Shown: positions 26,124 to 39,653 of the stretch, piece after piece | Numbering within the stretch: position 1 is the stretch's first letter | How the letters are laid out: each line of letters starts with the position of its first letter | Assembly (NCBI RefSeq): GCF_030056795.1 | Contig: NZ_JASHKQ010000002.1 | Span: 359,327 to 423,326 of the forward strand | Length of the DNA stretch: 64,000 nucleotides | Source: Rhodococcus sp. IEGM 1381 | Lineage (GTDB): Bacteria > Actinomycetota > Actinomycetes > Mycobacteriales > Mycobacteriaceae | Direction: 5' to 3' | Translations under genes and position numbers: made by a program | The notes under the pieces: model-generated | Databases searched by the model: none | Seen by the model: only the letters and a program-made list of their open reading frames with translations | Told to the model about the DNA's origin: nothing

Positions 26124-27569
26124 TCACACTCTCGATTCGTTACTCGCGTCGACCAATTCTTCCAACGCCTCGTGCAGCAACGCCGTCACCACGTCAACGT
26201 CGGGCATGGCACCTCGATCGGCATTGAGCCCGAAGAACACGAAACCGTCGTACGACGTCAACCCGATACTCATCGCCTGGTTCTCGAACAACGGCGAGAC
26301 CGGATACATCTCGAGCATGCGTGCGCCGCCGACGTAGAGGGGAAACTGCGGTCCGGGAGCGTTGGTCACGATCAGGTTGAACACCCGCTGAGACAGTCGA
26401 CTGCCTGCCCGCGCGCCCATGGCGTGCAGACTCGCAGGCGCGAATCCGGTGATGCGCATCAGCGTCTGCGCGGTGACGCCGCGACTCTGATGGGCGTGCG
26501 CCTCGGTGGCATGCGCGATGTGCGAGAGCCGAACCACCGCGTTCGATTCACCGACGGGCAGGTCCACGAGGAAGGACGAGATCTCGCTGCGATCGTCCTC
26601 GGTCGGCTCGGCAGGCCTGTCGCCCACATCGCCGAAGCCGACACGATCGGCGGAGACGTAGACCGACATCGGCACCATGGCCCGGACCGTCGACGAGGCG
26701 GTCACGGGTTCGCCTCTCGAAAGCAACCAGTTTCGCAGCGCGCCGGTGACGACCGCGAGCACCACGTCGTTGATCGAGCAACCGAAGCGATTATGGATCT
26801 TGCGATAGTCCGACAGCTCGGTCTTGGCCACCGCGAATCTGCGGTTTCGCGAAATCGGAGCGTTGAGCGGACTCGACGGAGCGCTCTGGGTTGCGGTGCG
26901 CAACAAGGCCGCAACCTTGGCCGCAGCACGCACCGCGTCACCCGCGACACCGGCCATACCGTTCACTGCGCCACGCAGAGACTCGAGACTCTCCCCCGGC
27001 CGCACGACCAACTCGGTCAGCGCGTCGATGACGAGGGCAGAATCCTTCGGCTCGCGAGCGGGCATCCACAGTTCCTCGGCAACCGGCGGCGGATTCTTGC
27101 TCGCGTCGAGGATGACCTGACCGATGTCGAGTGCGTGCTCGCCGTCGACGAGCGCCGAGTGGGACTTGGTGAAGATGGCGAAACGGTTCTTCGACAGTCC
27201 CTCGACCAGATACATCTCCCACAGTGGCCGAGTGCGGTCGAGGGGTCGCGAGGTCAGCCGTGCAATCAGATCGTGCAACTGATCATCCGAACCCGGCTTC
27301 GGAAGCGCCGAGCGCCGGATGTGGTAGGTGATGTCGAAATCCGCGTCGTCGACCCATACCGGTCTGGCGAGCCCGAAGGCGACTTCGCGAACTTTCTGCC
27401 GATACCGAGGAACCAGCGCCAATCGCTGTTCGACCAACGACAGCAGACGCTCGTAACTGAAGCCGCTGCGCGGGGTTCGAAAGATTGCGAGCGAGCCGAG
27501 GTGCATAGGACTGCTACTGGCCTCGAGAAAGTAGAACGACGCATCCTGCGCTGTCAGCCTGGTCGCCAT
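26124..27569 (-). CDS. WS/DGAT-family O-acyltransferase with altered catalytic motif
   Basis: 481 residues of the wax ester synthase/diacylglycerol acyltransferase family: N-terminal domain with the catalytic-motif region near 145, then the C-terminal DUF1298 domain with NDVVLAVVTGALRNWL and the terminal NLIVTNAPGPQFPLYVGGARM. The usual HHxxxDG reads HSALVDG here, so the second histidine, the catalytic base, is serine. Active family members make triacylglycerol or wax esters from acyl-CoA. Whether this one is active is open. It is near the desaturases, which feed the same lipid pools, and is divergent from the Rv3235-type gene. Confidence 0.88.
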   Translation of the reverse strand: MATRLTAQDASFYFLEASSSPMHLGSLAIFRTPRSGFSYERLLSLVEQRLALVPRYRQKVREVAFGLARPVWVDDADFDITYHIRRSALPKPGSDDQLHDLIARLTSRPLDRTRPLWEMYLVEGLSKNRFAIFTKSHSALVDGEHALDIGQVILDASKNPPPVAEELWMPAREPKDSALVIDALTELVVRPGESLESLRGAVNGMAGVAGDAVRAAAKVAALLRTATQSAPSSPLNAPISRNRRFAVAKTELSDYRKIHNRFGCSINDVVLAVVTGALRNWLLSRGEPVTASSTVRAMVPMSVYVSADRVGFGDVGDRPAEPTEDDRSEISSFLVDLPVGESNAVVRLSHIAHATEAHAHQSRGVTAQTLMRITGFAPASLHAMGARAGSRLSQRVFNLIVTNAPGPQFPLYVGGARMLEMYPVSPLFENQAMSIGLTSYDGFVFFGLNADRGAMPDVDVVTALLHEALEELVDASNESRV

Positions 27570-27766
27570 CGCGTGTTCCAGTCTCCGTCCTTGCGTGGAG
27601 TTCGCACCCGTTCGAGTAGGTCGAGCGCGCGGTGTGGCTCGAACCTAGAGTACGTGGCGGACGACCGCCGGTCGCGGGGTCGTTCGAGGACTCGTGTCGC
27701 GGGAATCGACCTGGTTCGTCGGGGAACCGAACGCCGCCATGGACCGTCAATGTCGGTGTGAGCGTC

Positions 27767-28333
27767 ATGGAATCGAACGAACCGCCCGACACCCCCAGTA
27801 TTACCGGGCCGAGCCCCCGACTACCCGCCGAGCCGCACTGCTTCCTCTCACGTGCCGCTCCCTTCGAGCCGCCGCTCTCGTCCACGACCGTCCACACGTG
27901 GGATCCGGCGGCAGCCGCCGAGCCGAGGCCGGTGGTGCACCGAACGCCGGTGCGCAGCAACCGTTCTCGACGTCGCGCCGAGCCGGCCGGTCGGCCGGTC
28001 GTGCCCGCCGACGCACGGTTGTCGGCCGACCGCGCGATGCGCATGTTGATCGAAGTGATCGACCGCCGCCGCAGTGCAGATCAACTCTCTGTGTTGTTCA
28101 CCACCCCGATGATCGACCTGGTGCGAACCATCGTGCGGAACCCACCGCCGGGGAGACGGCTCGGATTCGCCGCCGTACACCGAGTGCACGTCGTGTACCA
28201 GTCCGATGTCTCCGCGGAAATATTCGGCTCCTACACCCGCGGACCGCGAATGTTCGCTTTCGCCGGCCGGATCGAACTGGCAGTCGATCCTCGCCGTCCC
28301 GGGTGGACCGTCACCTCATTGCGAGTGGGGTGA
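27767..28333 (+). CDS. Rv3235-type protein (DUF6459-like), SecA-neighbour
   Basis: 188 residues: a ~95-residue Pro/Arg/Ala-rich N-terminus, then a compact C-terminal domain starting around RAMRMLIEVIDRRRSADQL and ending RIELAVDPRRPGWTVTSLRVG. Similar proteins lie beside secA1 across mycolic-acid actinobacteria (Rv3235). No enzyme motif. ATG 27767 was chosen; an in-frame GTG at 27758 is an alternative. It is convergent with secA. A role connected with secretion is only suggested by position. Confidence 0.72.
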   Translation: MESNEPPDTPSITGPSPRLPAEPHCFLSRAAPFEPPLSSTTVHTWDPAAAAEPRPVVHRTPVRSNRSRRRAEPAGRPVVPADARLSADRAMRMLIEVIDRRRSADQLSVLFTTPMIDLVRTIVRNPPPGRRLGFAAVHRVHVVYQSDVSAEIFGSYTRGPRMFAFAGRIELAVDPRRPGWTVTSLRVG

Positions 28334-28335
28334 GG

Positions 28336-28351
28336 CTCACCTCGCGGTGAG
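28336..28351. terminator. Short hairpin between convergent genes
   Basis: CTCACC (28336-28341) and GGTGAG (28346-28351) with a 4-nt loop in the 32-bp gap between the Rv3235-type gene and secA. The stem is short and has no T-run, so termination is uncertain. Confidence 0.4.
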
Positions 28352-28365
28352 GCGACCGTGATCCC

Positions 28366-31302
<2,937 letters not shown>

Positions 31303-31654
31303 GGGCTTTCTCGTCCTCGATCCTCGGTTCACGGGTACTGACACGAACAACTGCATCACCAACAACGCTGCGTTGCGAACAACACTGCATCACTGTACGA
31401 GCTCACGGGTCCATCACCACGGCATCTGCGCGGCGGGTGACCCGAACGCGTCCATGGTAGGCGGTGCCGCTGCGGGCGCGGCAAACCGAGTGTCGGTCGT
31501 AGGACATCCCGGGTTCGCCATCCGGACAACACCGACACGGCATCGATACAGCACTGCAGGCTCGACGTGGGGATCATATCCTCCGGCATCGAGCCTGCAG
31601 TGGTGATGTGATTTCACGGACGGCGAACGAATTCTGCCACCGCGAACGGGCGGG
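31303..31654. promoter_or_regulatory. Region between hpf and secA
   Basis: 352 bp without a gene. It carries the perfect 14-bp hairpin at 31552-31602 near the hpf stop and the presumed secA promoter and leader. I could not fix promoter hexamers. Confidence 0.45.
31552..31602. terminator. Perfect 14-bp hairpin after hpf
   Basis: CACTGCAGGCTCGA (31552-31565) and its exact complement (31589-31602) flank a 23-nt loop. It starts 53 nt after the hpf stop on the minus strand. No T-run follows, so it may be a weak terminator or a transcript-stabilising hairpin ahead of secA. Confidence 0.6.
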
Positions 31655-32323
31655 TCAGGTGAGTCTGATCAAGCCGTAATCGAAGGCGTGCCGTCGATAC
31701 ACGACCGATGGTCGGTCGGTGGCGCTGTCGTGGAACAGGAAGAAATCGTGGCCGACGAGCTCCATCTCGTACAGTGCATCGTCGACGCTCATGGGAGCGG
31801 CCGAGTGGGTCTTGGTGCGCACGATGTGCCCGGGGCCGCTCTGATCGTCCTCGAAAGAATCGAGCTTCGTATCGGGGTCGAGTGCGAGCGTGTCGTCCTC
31901 GGCGAGTTCGGCGGTGGCCTCGGCAACGGAGACGGGCCGTTTCTCTCCGTAATGAACCTTCCGACGGTCCTTGGTTCGCCTGAGTCTGCTCTCGAGTTTC
32001 GACGTCACCGCTTCGAGAGCGGCATAGAAACTGTCGGCGCACGCTTCGGCACGAACAACGGGACCCTTGCCCTTCGCGGTGATCTCCACGCGTTGACATG
32101 CTTTGGCCTGGCGGCGATTTCGTTCGTGCTGCAGTTCGACATCGAACAAGTAGATGGAGGGGTCGAAGCGCTCGAGGCGAGCAAGTTTTTCGGAGACGTA
32201 TATCCGGAAATGATCCGGTATCTCGACGTTGCGGCCCTTGACCACAACGTCCGCGTTGCTCTTGGCGGGTTCTTCCGAAGGCTTCTCGTCGAAGAAAACC
32301 GAGGCTTGTGAAGGGGTCGTCAC
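31655..32323 (-). CDS. hpf: Long-form ribosome hibernation promoting factor
   Basis: 222 residues. N-terminal S30AE/YfiA domain (about 22-130; VVVKGRNVEIPDHFRIYVSEKLARLERF) and the C-terminal dimerisation domain (about 165-222; SVDDALYEMELVGHDFFLFHDSATDRPSVVYRRHAFDYGLIRL), so a long-form HPF that dimerises 70S ribosomes into 100S. The start is GTG 32323 with GGGAGG 5 nt upstream. A 6-bp hairpin (32342-32365) lies in its leader. It follows comF after 200 bp, so it probably has its own promoter. M. tuberculosis Rv3241c holds the same place next to secA1. Confidence 0.93.
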   Translation of the reverse strand: MTTPSQASVFFDEKPSEEPAKSNADVVVKGRNVEIPDHFRIYVSEKLARLERFDPSIYLFDVELQHERNRRQAKACQRVEITAKGKGPVVRAEACADSFYAALEAVTSKLESRLRRTKDRRKVHYGEKRPVSVAEATAELAEDDTLALDPDTKLDSFEDDQSGPGHIVRTKTHSAAPMSVDDALYEMELVGHDFFLFHDSATDRPSVVYRRHAFDYGLIRLT

Positions 32324-32523
32324 GCGTACCTCCCGATATCGGCCACGCCCACTGTTGGACGTGGCAAGTGTGCATGCCGAATGGGGAACCTTCCGGCATC
32401 AGAGTCCGGGGCATCACCTCGCATCTTGTCCAGTGGGTGCGTGTCCGCGACGTTAGTCGGTCATCGACTCGTGTGCCACCGTTCACCACGAATTGGTTGT
32501 CGGCGTGTCTTCCTCGGGCGTAG

Positions 32524-33207
32524 TCAGGCACTCGCCACGACGAGTGCGCCGGCGATAGGTACTCCGAAATCGCTTAACACTCTTGCCGATTCGGCCAGTG
32601 TGGCACCGGTGGTCACGACGTCGTCGATCAACAGAACGGCGAAAGCCGCCGCCTGCGACGCAGCTCCGCCGACCCGTGGACGACGCACCCCGACGGCCTC
32701 GATCCGACCCGCCACGTTGTGCTGACGTTGACCGGCCGACAACCCGACCGAATCTTTGGCTCCACCGGACATGCGCAGCAACTCGGGCACGAGAACTCGC
32801 TCCGGTGCCAATTCTTCGGCGGCGATCCGAGCGCATCGCAGAACAGGATCACCCCCGCGTGCCCGGGCCGCACGGGCCCGAGAGGGGGCGCAGACCAGAA
32901 TCAGCGAGCCGAGCTCCGGAGGATCGATCTCACCCGCCTCGCGCAGATGTCCGACGGCCACTGCCAACGCACGTCCGAGTGGCCGAGCCACCGACCGGCG
33001 ACCCCGTTCCTTCATGGCGATGACGGCGCTGCGACGCGGTCCGCTGTACGTGCCGAGAGCCCAACAAGGCACACCGGGATCGACACGCGGACGAACGGGG
33101 ATGGGTGGGACGAACAGTGCCTCGCCACACGCCCGGCACCAGTTCTCCCCCGGCACTCCACAACCGGCGCACTCGAGCGGGAGAACCAGATCGAGGAGTG
33201 TTCGCAT
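32524..33207 (-). CDS. ComF-family phosphoribosyltransferase-like protein (Rv3242c-type)
   Basis: 227 residues. N-terminal zinc-ribbon pair CAGCGVPGENWCRAC and a C-terminal PRTase-type PRPP loop LLIDDVVTTGATL with its two aspartates. ComF proteins take part in DNA uptake in naturally competent bacteria; in actinobacteria their role is unclear. ATG 33207 is the chosen start; a GTG at 33228 in the same frame is possible. It lies 45 nt after lpqB on the same strand, as in the mtrAB-lpqB-comF order of mycobacteria. Confidence 0.88.
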   Translation of the reverse strand: MRTLLDLVLPLECAGCGVPGENWCRACGEALFVPPIPVRPRVDPGVPCWALGTYSGPRRSAVIAMKERGRRSVARPLGRALAVAVGHLREAGEIDPPELGSLILVCAPSRARAARARGGDPVLRCARIAAEELAPERVLVPELLRMSGGAKDSVGLSAGQRQHNVAGRIEAVGVRRPRVGGAASQAAAFAVLLIDDVVTTGATLAESARVLSDFGVPIAGALVVASA

Positions 33208-33252
33208 GAGCGCCGAGTCTGCCTGCACCCACCGACACGCGACTCGCCGACA

Positions 33253-35034
33253 TCAGCCGGGCAGAATCGGCACTGCTTTCACGCCGGCCAGGCCGGTGAC
33301 CTCGCGCCAGTAACGGTCGCCGACCGGATCGGCGTTGTTGAGCGCGAACACCGCACGCGCGTCGGCCACGTACTCCGTTTCCGGCGACGCATCGACCGCC
33401 AGCACCGGAGTGGTCAGGTTGCGCGACGGAAGGGCGTCCATCCTGGAACCATCGACCGTCACCTGCACCACCGGTGTGTCCGTGGCGACTCTCGCGATCA
33501 CGATGGTGTCTCCGGTGGACCAGTCCAAACTGGTGGCGTCACTGCCCAGTCCGATGGCCACCGCGCGGGGCGAGGTCAACGAGTACACGCCCGTCGGATC
33601 GCGCACCACCGTCGCCACGTACACGACGCCGTCGACGATGAGCGCTGCTCGTACGCCGTCGCGGGCCAATCGCAGTTCGGTGATTCGGGTGCCCAGGGTC
33701 GTGACGGCGGAGGCGTCGACGGGGATCACGGAGACCTGACCGGTGGAGGGATCACGAGCGGCTCGGATGACATTGGTGCCGTCGATCACCGCCCAGGCCG
33801 CGTTGTCGTCCGCCCCCCAGGTGGGCCGCGTGATCGACTGCCCTTCGGCCACCGGGAACGCGCCACCGTCGTAGCTGCCCACCATGAGAGTGCTCGACGG
33901 GGCAGGCGCAGGGCGCCCGGTGTCGGCGACTCCAGCCACGAGAGTGCCGTCGTTGGACAACGCCACCGAGCGCAGATTGCGCGCCTGTCCGAAGTACCCG
34001 GGGGCGGGTGTGGTCTCCGCCTCGTCGACCCGGAGCAATCCCCCCGACGCGAGGGCGTGCAGCCCGATGCCGGCGTCGGTGCCCCCGAGTGGATCGAAGG
34101 AATCGACGCCTGCGGTCGTCCACCCGTCGGGCTTGGTCGTGTCGATCGGTTGACCGTCGGCCAGCAGCACGTACGGGCCGGCCACCTCGGCCGACGCCAG
34201 GGTCCAGATCACCTGAGCGGCAAGGAGTTCGCGATCGCGGTCACCCTTGTTCTGCAGGCCGCCGAAGTCGATCTTGATGCCGCCGAGCCCCACCCCCACC
34301 TGAGAGGTCTGACCGTCGGCCTTGGTGATGGGTCCGCGAATGCTCACGTCGTCGGACAGTTCGTTGCTCACTGCCGCCGACAGAGCCGACTTGGGACCGT
34401 CGATGAGCAGCTGCACGAGTTGATTGGCCAGCTGGTCCTGCGATCCGCTCGTCCAGCGCACCTCGGGCACGAGCACGCCGCCGAGAGGATCCACGAAGTA
34501 GAGCGATCGCTGCTGATACGTGTTCAGAAATGCGGACCGATCGATGACGACACCGGGCGGAAGCTTGGAGATGCGCCATTGTCCGTCCACCCGCGTCATC
34601 TCGATCGCAACGTCGAAGGTGTCCGAACCTGCCTGGTATTCCCCGCCCGAGGCCAGCATCCCGGCCTTCGTCGAACGAATCGTGAACTGCGCGGTCTCGG
34701 ACGTACGAGGTCCGGACAAGGTGTCGATCCGGTCCGCGACGACGGTTCGCGCTCCGTCGTCCCAGGTTCCCGACGCCTCCTCGGTGAGAAATTGCCGAGC
34801 GGCCTGATGCCTGTTGGCGGAGACGGCGCTGGCCTCGAAGAAGTCGTCCAGCAAGCGATCCGGCTCGCGTCCGGGTTCGGGGGCCGGGGCACTCGTCGGC
34901 ACCGCACCATCTGTCAGGGTTCCGATTGCCTGCGGACTGGAGGACTCGGGCAGGCTGGCGCAGCCACCGACGAGCGCGATCGCGAGTGCGCAGATCGCCA
35001 GTACCCGACTACCGCGACGAGCCGATCGAATCAC
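33253..35034 (-). CDS. lpqB: Lipoprotein LpqB, MtrAB-associated beta-propeller
   Basis: 593 residues. Signal peptide with lipobox LVGGCASL near 24-31 (lipid-modified cysteine at 28), so membrane-anchored outside the cell. An N-terminal GerMN-like region precedes a C-terminal beta-propeller. LpqB modulates the MtrB sensor in mycobacteria. The GTG start at 35034 overlaps the mtrB stop by 4 nt (GTGA), and mtrB in turn overlaps mtrA by 4 nt, so the three proteins are made from one coupled transcript. Confidence 0.94.
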   Translation of the reverse strand: MIRSARRGSRVLAICALAIALVGGCASLPESSSPQAIGTLTDGAVPTSAPAPEPGREPDRLLDDFFEASAVSANRHQAARQFLTEEASGTWDDGARTVVADRIDTLSGPRTSETAQFTIRSTKAGMLASGGEYQAGSDTFDVAIEMTRVDGQWRISKLPPGVVIDRSAFLNTYQQRSLYFVDPLGGVLVPEVRWTSGSQDQLANQLVQLLIDGPKSALSAAVSNELSDDVSIRGPITKADGQTSQVGVGLGGIKIDFGGLQNKGDRDRELLAAQVIWTLASAEVAGPYVLLADGQPIDTTKPDGWTTAGVDSFDPLGGTDAGIGLHALASGGLLRVDEAETTPAPGYFGQARNLRSVALSNDGTLVAGVADTGRPAPAPSSTLMVGSYDGGAFPVAEGQSITRPTWGADDNAAWAVIDGTNVIRAARDPSTGQVSVIPVDASAVTTLGTRITELRLARDGVRAALIVDGVVYVATVVRDPTGVYSLTSPRAVAIGLGSDATSLDWSTGDTIVIARVATDTPVVQVTVDGSRMDALPSRNLTTPVLAVDASPETEYVADARAVFALNNADPVGDRYWREVTGLAGVKAVPILPG

Positions 35035-36716
35035 GTCACCGACTCCGGTGCCGACGTCTTCTGTGCGGTGATCGCCGGAATCGGCTGCCCCTGCGCGTAC
35101 TTCTTGGTGCTGGGCTTGAGGGGCAGCGGAGATCCGATCACCTTGTGTCCGCGCACGAGTGGCAGGGTGAGTCGAAAGCATGCACCTTCCCCTACTGCAC
35201 CCCACGCTTCGAGCTTACCGTCGTGCAGTCGGGCGTCCTCGACGCTGATCGCCAGCCCGAGTCCGGTACCGCCGGAGCGACGGACGCGTGAGGGATCCGA
35301 GCGCCAGAACCGGTTGAACACCAGCTTCTCTTCTCCCGGTCGCAGGCCGATTCCCTGATCGCGCACCACGAATGCTGCCGCGTCGGCGTCCGAACGGAGC
35401 CGCAGCAGCACTGGCTTGCCTTCGCCGTGATCGAGTGCGTTGGCCAGAAGGTTCCGCAGAATCCGCTCCACTCGCCTGGGGTCCACCTCGGCGACGACCG
35501 CGGTCTCGGGCATGTCGACGATCACTTCGGTACCGGTCTCGCGCGCCAGGTGCCGAACGGTGGACACCGCGGCGCGCGCGCACATCCGAAGATCGAGCTG
35601 TTCGGCAGCCAGTTCGGCCACACCCGCGTCGTGTCGACTGATCTCGAGCAGGTCGCCGAGCAGAGTCTCGAAGCGATCCAGCTCGTTGACCAGCAGCTCC
35701 GACGATCTCTTGAGTGCGGGTTCGAGATCGTCGCTGGCGTCGTGGATGAGGTCCGCGGCCATGCGCACGGTCGTGAGTGGGGTCCGCAGTTCGTGGCTGA
35801 CATCGGAGGTGAACCGGCGCTGCAGGTTGCCGAATTCCTCGAGCTGGGTGATCTGCTTGGACAGGCTCTCGGCCATCTCGTTGAACGACATCGCGAGCCT
35901 GGCCATGTCGTCCTCACCGCGAACCGGCATGCGCTCCTTGAGCCTGCCGTCGGCGAAACGTACCGCGATGCGCGAGGCGGATCGAATGGGCAGCACCACC
36001 TGCCGTGCGACGAGCATCGCGATCGCGGCGAGCAGCACCAGAAGCACCACTGCGCCGATGAACAACGTTCCGCGGACGAGCGAGAGTGTTCGGTCCTCGC
36101 TGGCCAACGGGAAGATCAGGTAGAGCTGCAGAGCCGAGATGTCGGATCCGGTGGGCGATCCCATGATCAGTGCCGATCCGGAGTAGCCGCCGTCACTGTC
36201 GGTCACGGTCGCGTACTGCGAACTGATCAGGCCTTTCTTGACGAAGTCGCGCAGGCTGCTCGGGATCTGATCTACCGGCCCGACCGACGCCTCGGCCCGG
36301 GTGGCGTCACCTTCGACGATCAACACCGGATCGAACGATCCCGCCGACCCGGTGGTCGAGGCGGCGTCCAGGTCCTGGTTGGTCAGTGCTGCTCGCGCTC
36401 GTTCGAGGCGCGTCGCGAGTCCACTCGAATCGTCGGCACCAGCGAGGTTGCCCTCGACGGTGGTTCGCGATCTGTCTAGTTCCTCGGTGGCCGCAGACAA
36501 CTTGGCTTCGAGTAGCCGATCGGTGATCTGGGAGGTCAACACCACACCGAGGATGAGGATGACCACCAAAGACAACGTCAAGGTCGACACGACGACGCGG
36601 AGCTGCAAGGACCGTCGCCAGGCATGGCCCAGCGATGTACTCAGCGAACGAAACCACCGCAGCAGAGGGGAGAATTTGCCGTTGATTCGCCGCCGAGAAT
36701 GGGAGAAACCGATCAC
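35031..36716 (-). CDS. mtrB: Sensor histidine kinase MtrB
   Basis: 561 residues: first membrane helix near 40-60, an extracytoplasmic loop to ~200, second membrane helix about 205-230, HAMP linker, dimerisation box [15 protein letters not shown] with the phospho-histidine, and the ATPase domain ([36 protein letters not shown]). MtrB phosphorylates MtrA and controls cell-wall homeostasis, division and osmotic response. GTG 36716 overlaps the mtrA stop by 4 nt. Family length matches (mycobacterial MtrB is 567 residues). Confidence 0.95.
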   Translation of the reverse strand: MIGFSHSRRRINGKFSPLLRWFRSLSTSLGHAWRRSLQLRVVVSTLTLSLVVILILGVVLTSQITDRLLEAKLSAATEELDRSRTTVEGNLAGADDSSGLATRLERARAALTNQDLDAASTTGSAGSFDPVLIVEGDATRAEASVGPVDQIPSSLRDFVKKGLISSQYATVTDSDGGYSGSALIMGSPTGSDISALQLYLIFPLASEDRTLSLVRGTLFIGAVVLLVLLAAIAMLVARQVVLPIRSASRIAVRFADGRLKERMPVRGEDDMARLAMSFNEMAESLSKQITQLEEFGNLQRRFTSDVSHELRTPLTTVRMAADLIHDASDDLEPALKRSSELLVNELDRFETLLGDLLEISRHDAGVAELAAEQLDLRMCARAAVSTVRHLARETGTEVIVDMPETAVVAEVDPRRVERILRNLLANALDHGEGKPVLLRLRSDADAAAFVVRDQGIGLRPGEEKLVFNRFWRSDPSRVRRSGGTGLGLAISVEDARLHDGKLEAWGAVGEGACFRLTLPLVRGHKVIGSPLPLKPSTKKYAQGQPIPAITAQKTSAPESVT

Positions 36717-37390
36717 GGCGGTCCGGCCTTGTAACCGACCCCCCTCACGGTCAACACCACCTCCGGGTTCTCCGGGTCCTTCTCGACTTTGGCGCGCAGG
36801 CGCTGCACGTGCACGTTGACCAGTCGGGTGTCGGCCGCATGACGGTAGCCCCACACTTGTTCGAGCAAGACCTCTCGGGTGAACACCTGTCGCGGCTTGC
36901 GAGCCAACGCCACCAACAGATCGAACTCGAGTGGTGTCAGCGACACCAGTTCGTCGCCGCGGCTGACCTTGTGTGCGGGCACGTCGATCACGATGTCTGC
37001 GATGGACAACAATTCGGCGGGTTCGTCCTCGGTCCTGCGCAGGCGCGCTCGAACGCGTGCGACCAGTTCCTTGGGCTTGAAGGGCTTCATGATGTAGTCG
37101 TCTGCGCCGGATTCGAGGCCCAGCACGACATCGACGGTGTCGGTCTTGGCCGTCAGCATCACGATCGGAACGCCAGAATCGGCCCGCAGTACGCGGCATA
37201 CGTCGATGCCGTTCATACCGGGAAGCATCAGGTCCAGCAACACCAGATCCGGCCGGTTCTCGCGCACGGCCGCCAATGCTTGGGTGCCGTCTCCGACCAC
37301 GAAGGGCTCGAATCCCTCACCGCGCAACACGATGGTGAGCATCTCCGCCAGAGCCGAATCGTCGTCCACAACCAGAATCCGAGGCTTCAT
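36713..37390 (-). CDS. mtrA: Response regulator MtrA
   Basis: 225 residues. Receiver domain with the phospho-accepting D53 (LLDLMLPG), acidic pocket D9/D10 and conserved K102 region (KPFKPKEL), then an OmpR/PhoB-type winged helix with [35 protein letters not shown]. MtrA is an essential regulator of cell-wall hydrolases and replication-linked genes in mycobacteria. It is followed by mtrB and lpqB with 4-nt overlaps and preceded by tmk 4 nt upstream, forming one operon. Confidence 0.96.
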   Translation of the reverse strand: MKPRILVVDDDSALAEMLTIVLRGEGFEPFVVGDGTQALAAVRENRPDLVLLDLMLPGMNGIDVCRVLRADSGVPIVMLTAKTDTVDVVLGLESGADDYIMKPFKPKELVARVRARLRRTEDEPAELLSIADIVIDVPAHKVSRGDELVSLTPLEFDLLVALARKPRQVFTREVLLEQVWGYRHAADTRLVNVHVQRLRAKVEKDPENPEVVLTVRGVGYKAGPP

Positions 37391-37394
37391 ACTC

Positions 37395-38060
37395 CTATGG
37401 TGTCACTCTCGGCTCGCCTGATGGCTGATTGGTCAACTCGGCGGCGAGTCGATCGGGATCTACGTCGGCGGTGACGACATGCCACGGCGACACCCAGTTC
37501 GCCGCCGCGAGAGCGCCGTACACGGCCGACGTTCGGCTCTGGAGCGAGCCGTCCAGCTCGTACGCGTCCCGGGTCCGGGCGGCGTCCGCACTCTCGCGCG
37601 CCGCAGCCCGCTCGGCGGCGAGTGCCACGGGCACGTCGAGCAAAATCTGAGTGTCCGGAATCGGAACTCCGAAACGCTCGAATTCGAGCGCTCTGATCCA
37701 CTCGACGGCCCCGCCGTCCGCAGTCTGCTCCAACCGAGCAGCCGTGTACGCGGCATTGGACGCCACGTACCGATCGAGAAGAACTACATCGTTGTGCGAG
37801 AGCAGCTTTCGGATCTCGTCGACCGCATCCCGGCGATCGAGCGCGAACAGCAGAGCCATCGCGTGCACACTACCGGCGGTATCGCCGTGTTCGCCGTGCA
37901 GCGCCTCCGCCGCAAGATCGGCGTGCACCGATCGGTCGTACCGCGGAAATCCGATGCGCGCGACGTGGAGGCCGTCGCGTTCCCATGCCGAAACGAGCCG
38001 ACGGGCGAGCGTGTTCTTGCCCGCACCGTCGACTCCTTCGATGACGAAAAGCAGTCCCAC
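37395..38060 (-). CDS. tmk: Thymidylate kinase
   Basis: 221 residues. P-loop EGVDGAGKNT at 8-17, DRYVASNAAY and the LID region rich in Arg. It phosphorylates dTMP to dTDP. The GAGKNT variant and the DRY motif match the actinobacterial type (Rv3247c). It sits between sahH (7 nt) and mtrA (4 nt) with almost no spacing, so is in the sahH-tmk-mtrAB-lpqB transcript. Confidence 0.94.
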   Translation of the reverse strand: MGLLFVIEGVDGAGKNTLARRLVSAWERDGLHVARIGFPRYDRSVHADLAAEALHGEHGDTAGSVHAMALLFALDRRDAVDEIRKLLSHNDVVLLDRYVASNAAYTAARLEQTADGGAVEWIRALEFERFGVPIPDTQILLDVPVALAAERAAARESADAARTRDAYELDGSLQSRTSAVYGALAAANWVSPWHVVTADVDPDRLAAELTNQPSGEPRVTP

Positions 38061-38066
38061 CGTGGG

Positions 38067-39551
<1,485 letters not shown>

Positions 39552-39653
39552 CTTGCCTCTCCTGTTGACTGAGTGTCTGTCCACCAGGCTATCGGGTCCG
39601 CGCGGAGGAAGTACCGACTGCCCGGCGGGACGAGTCCGCACCGACCGTCTGCA

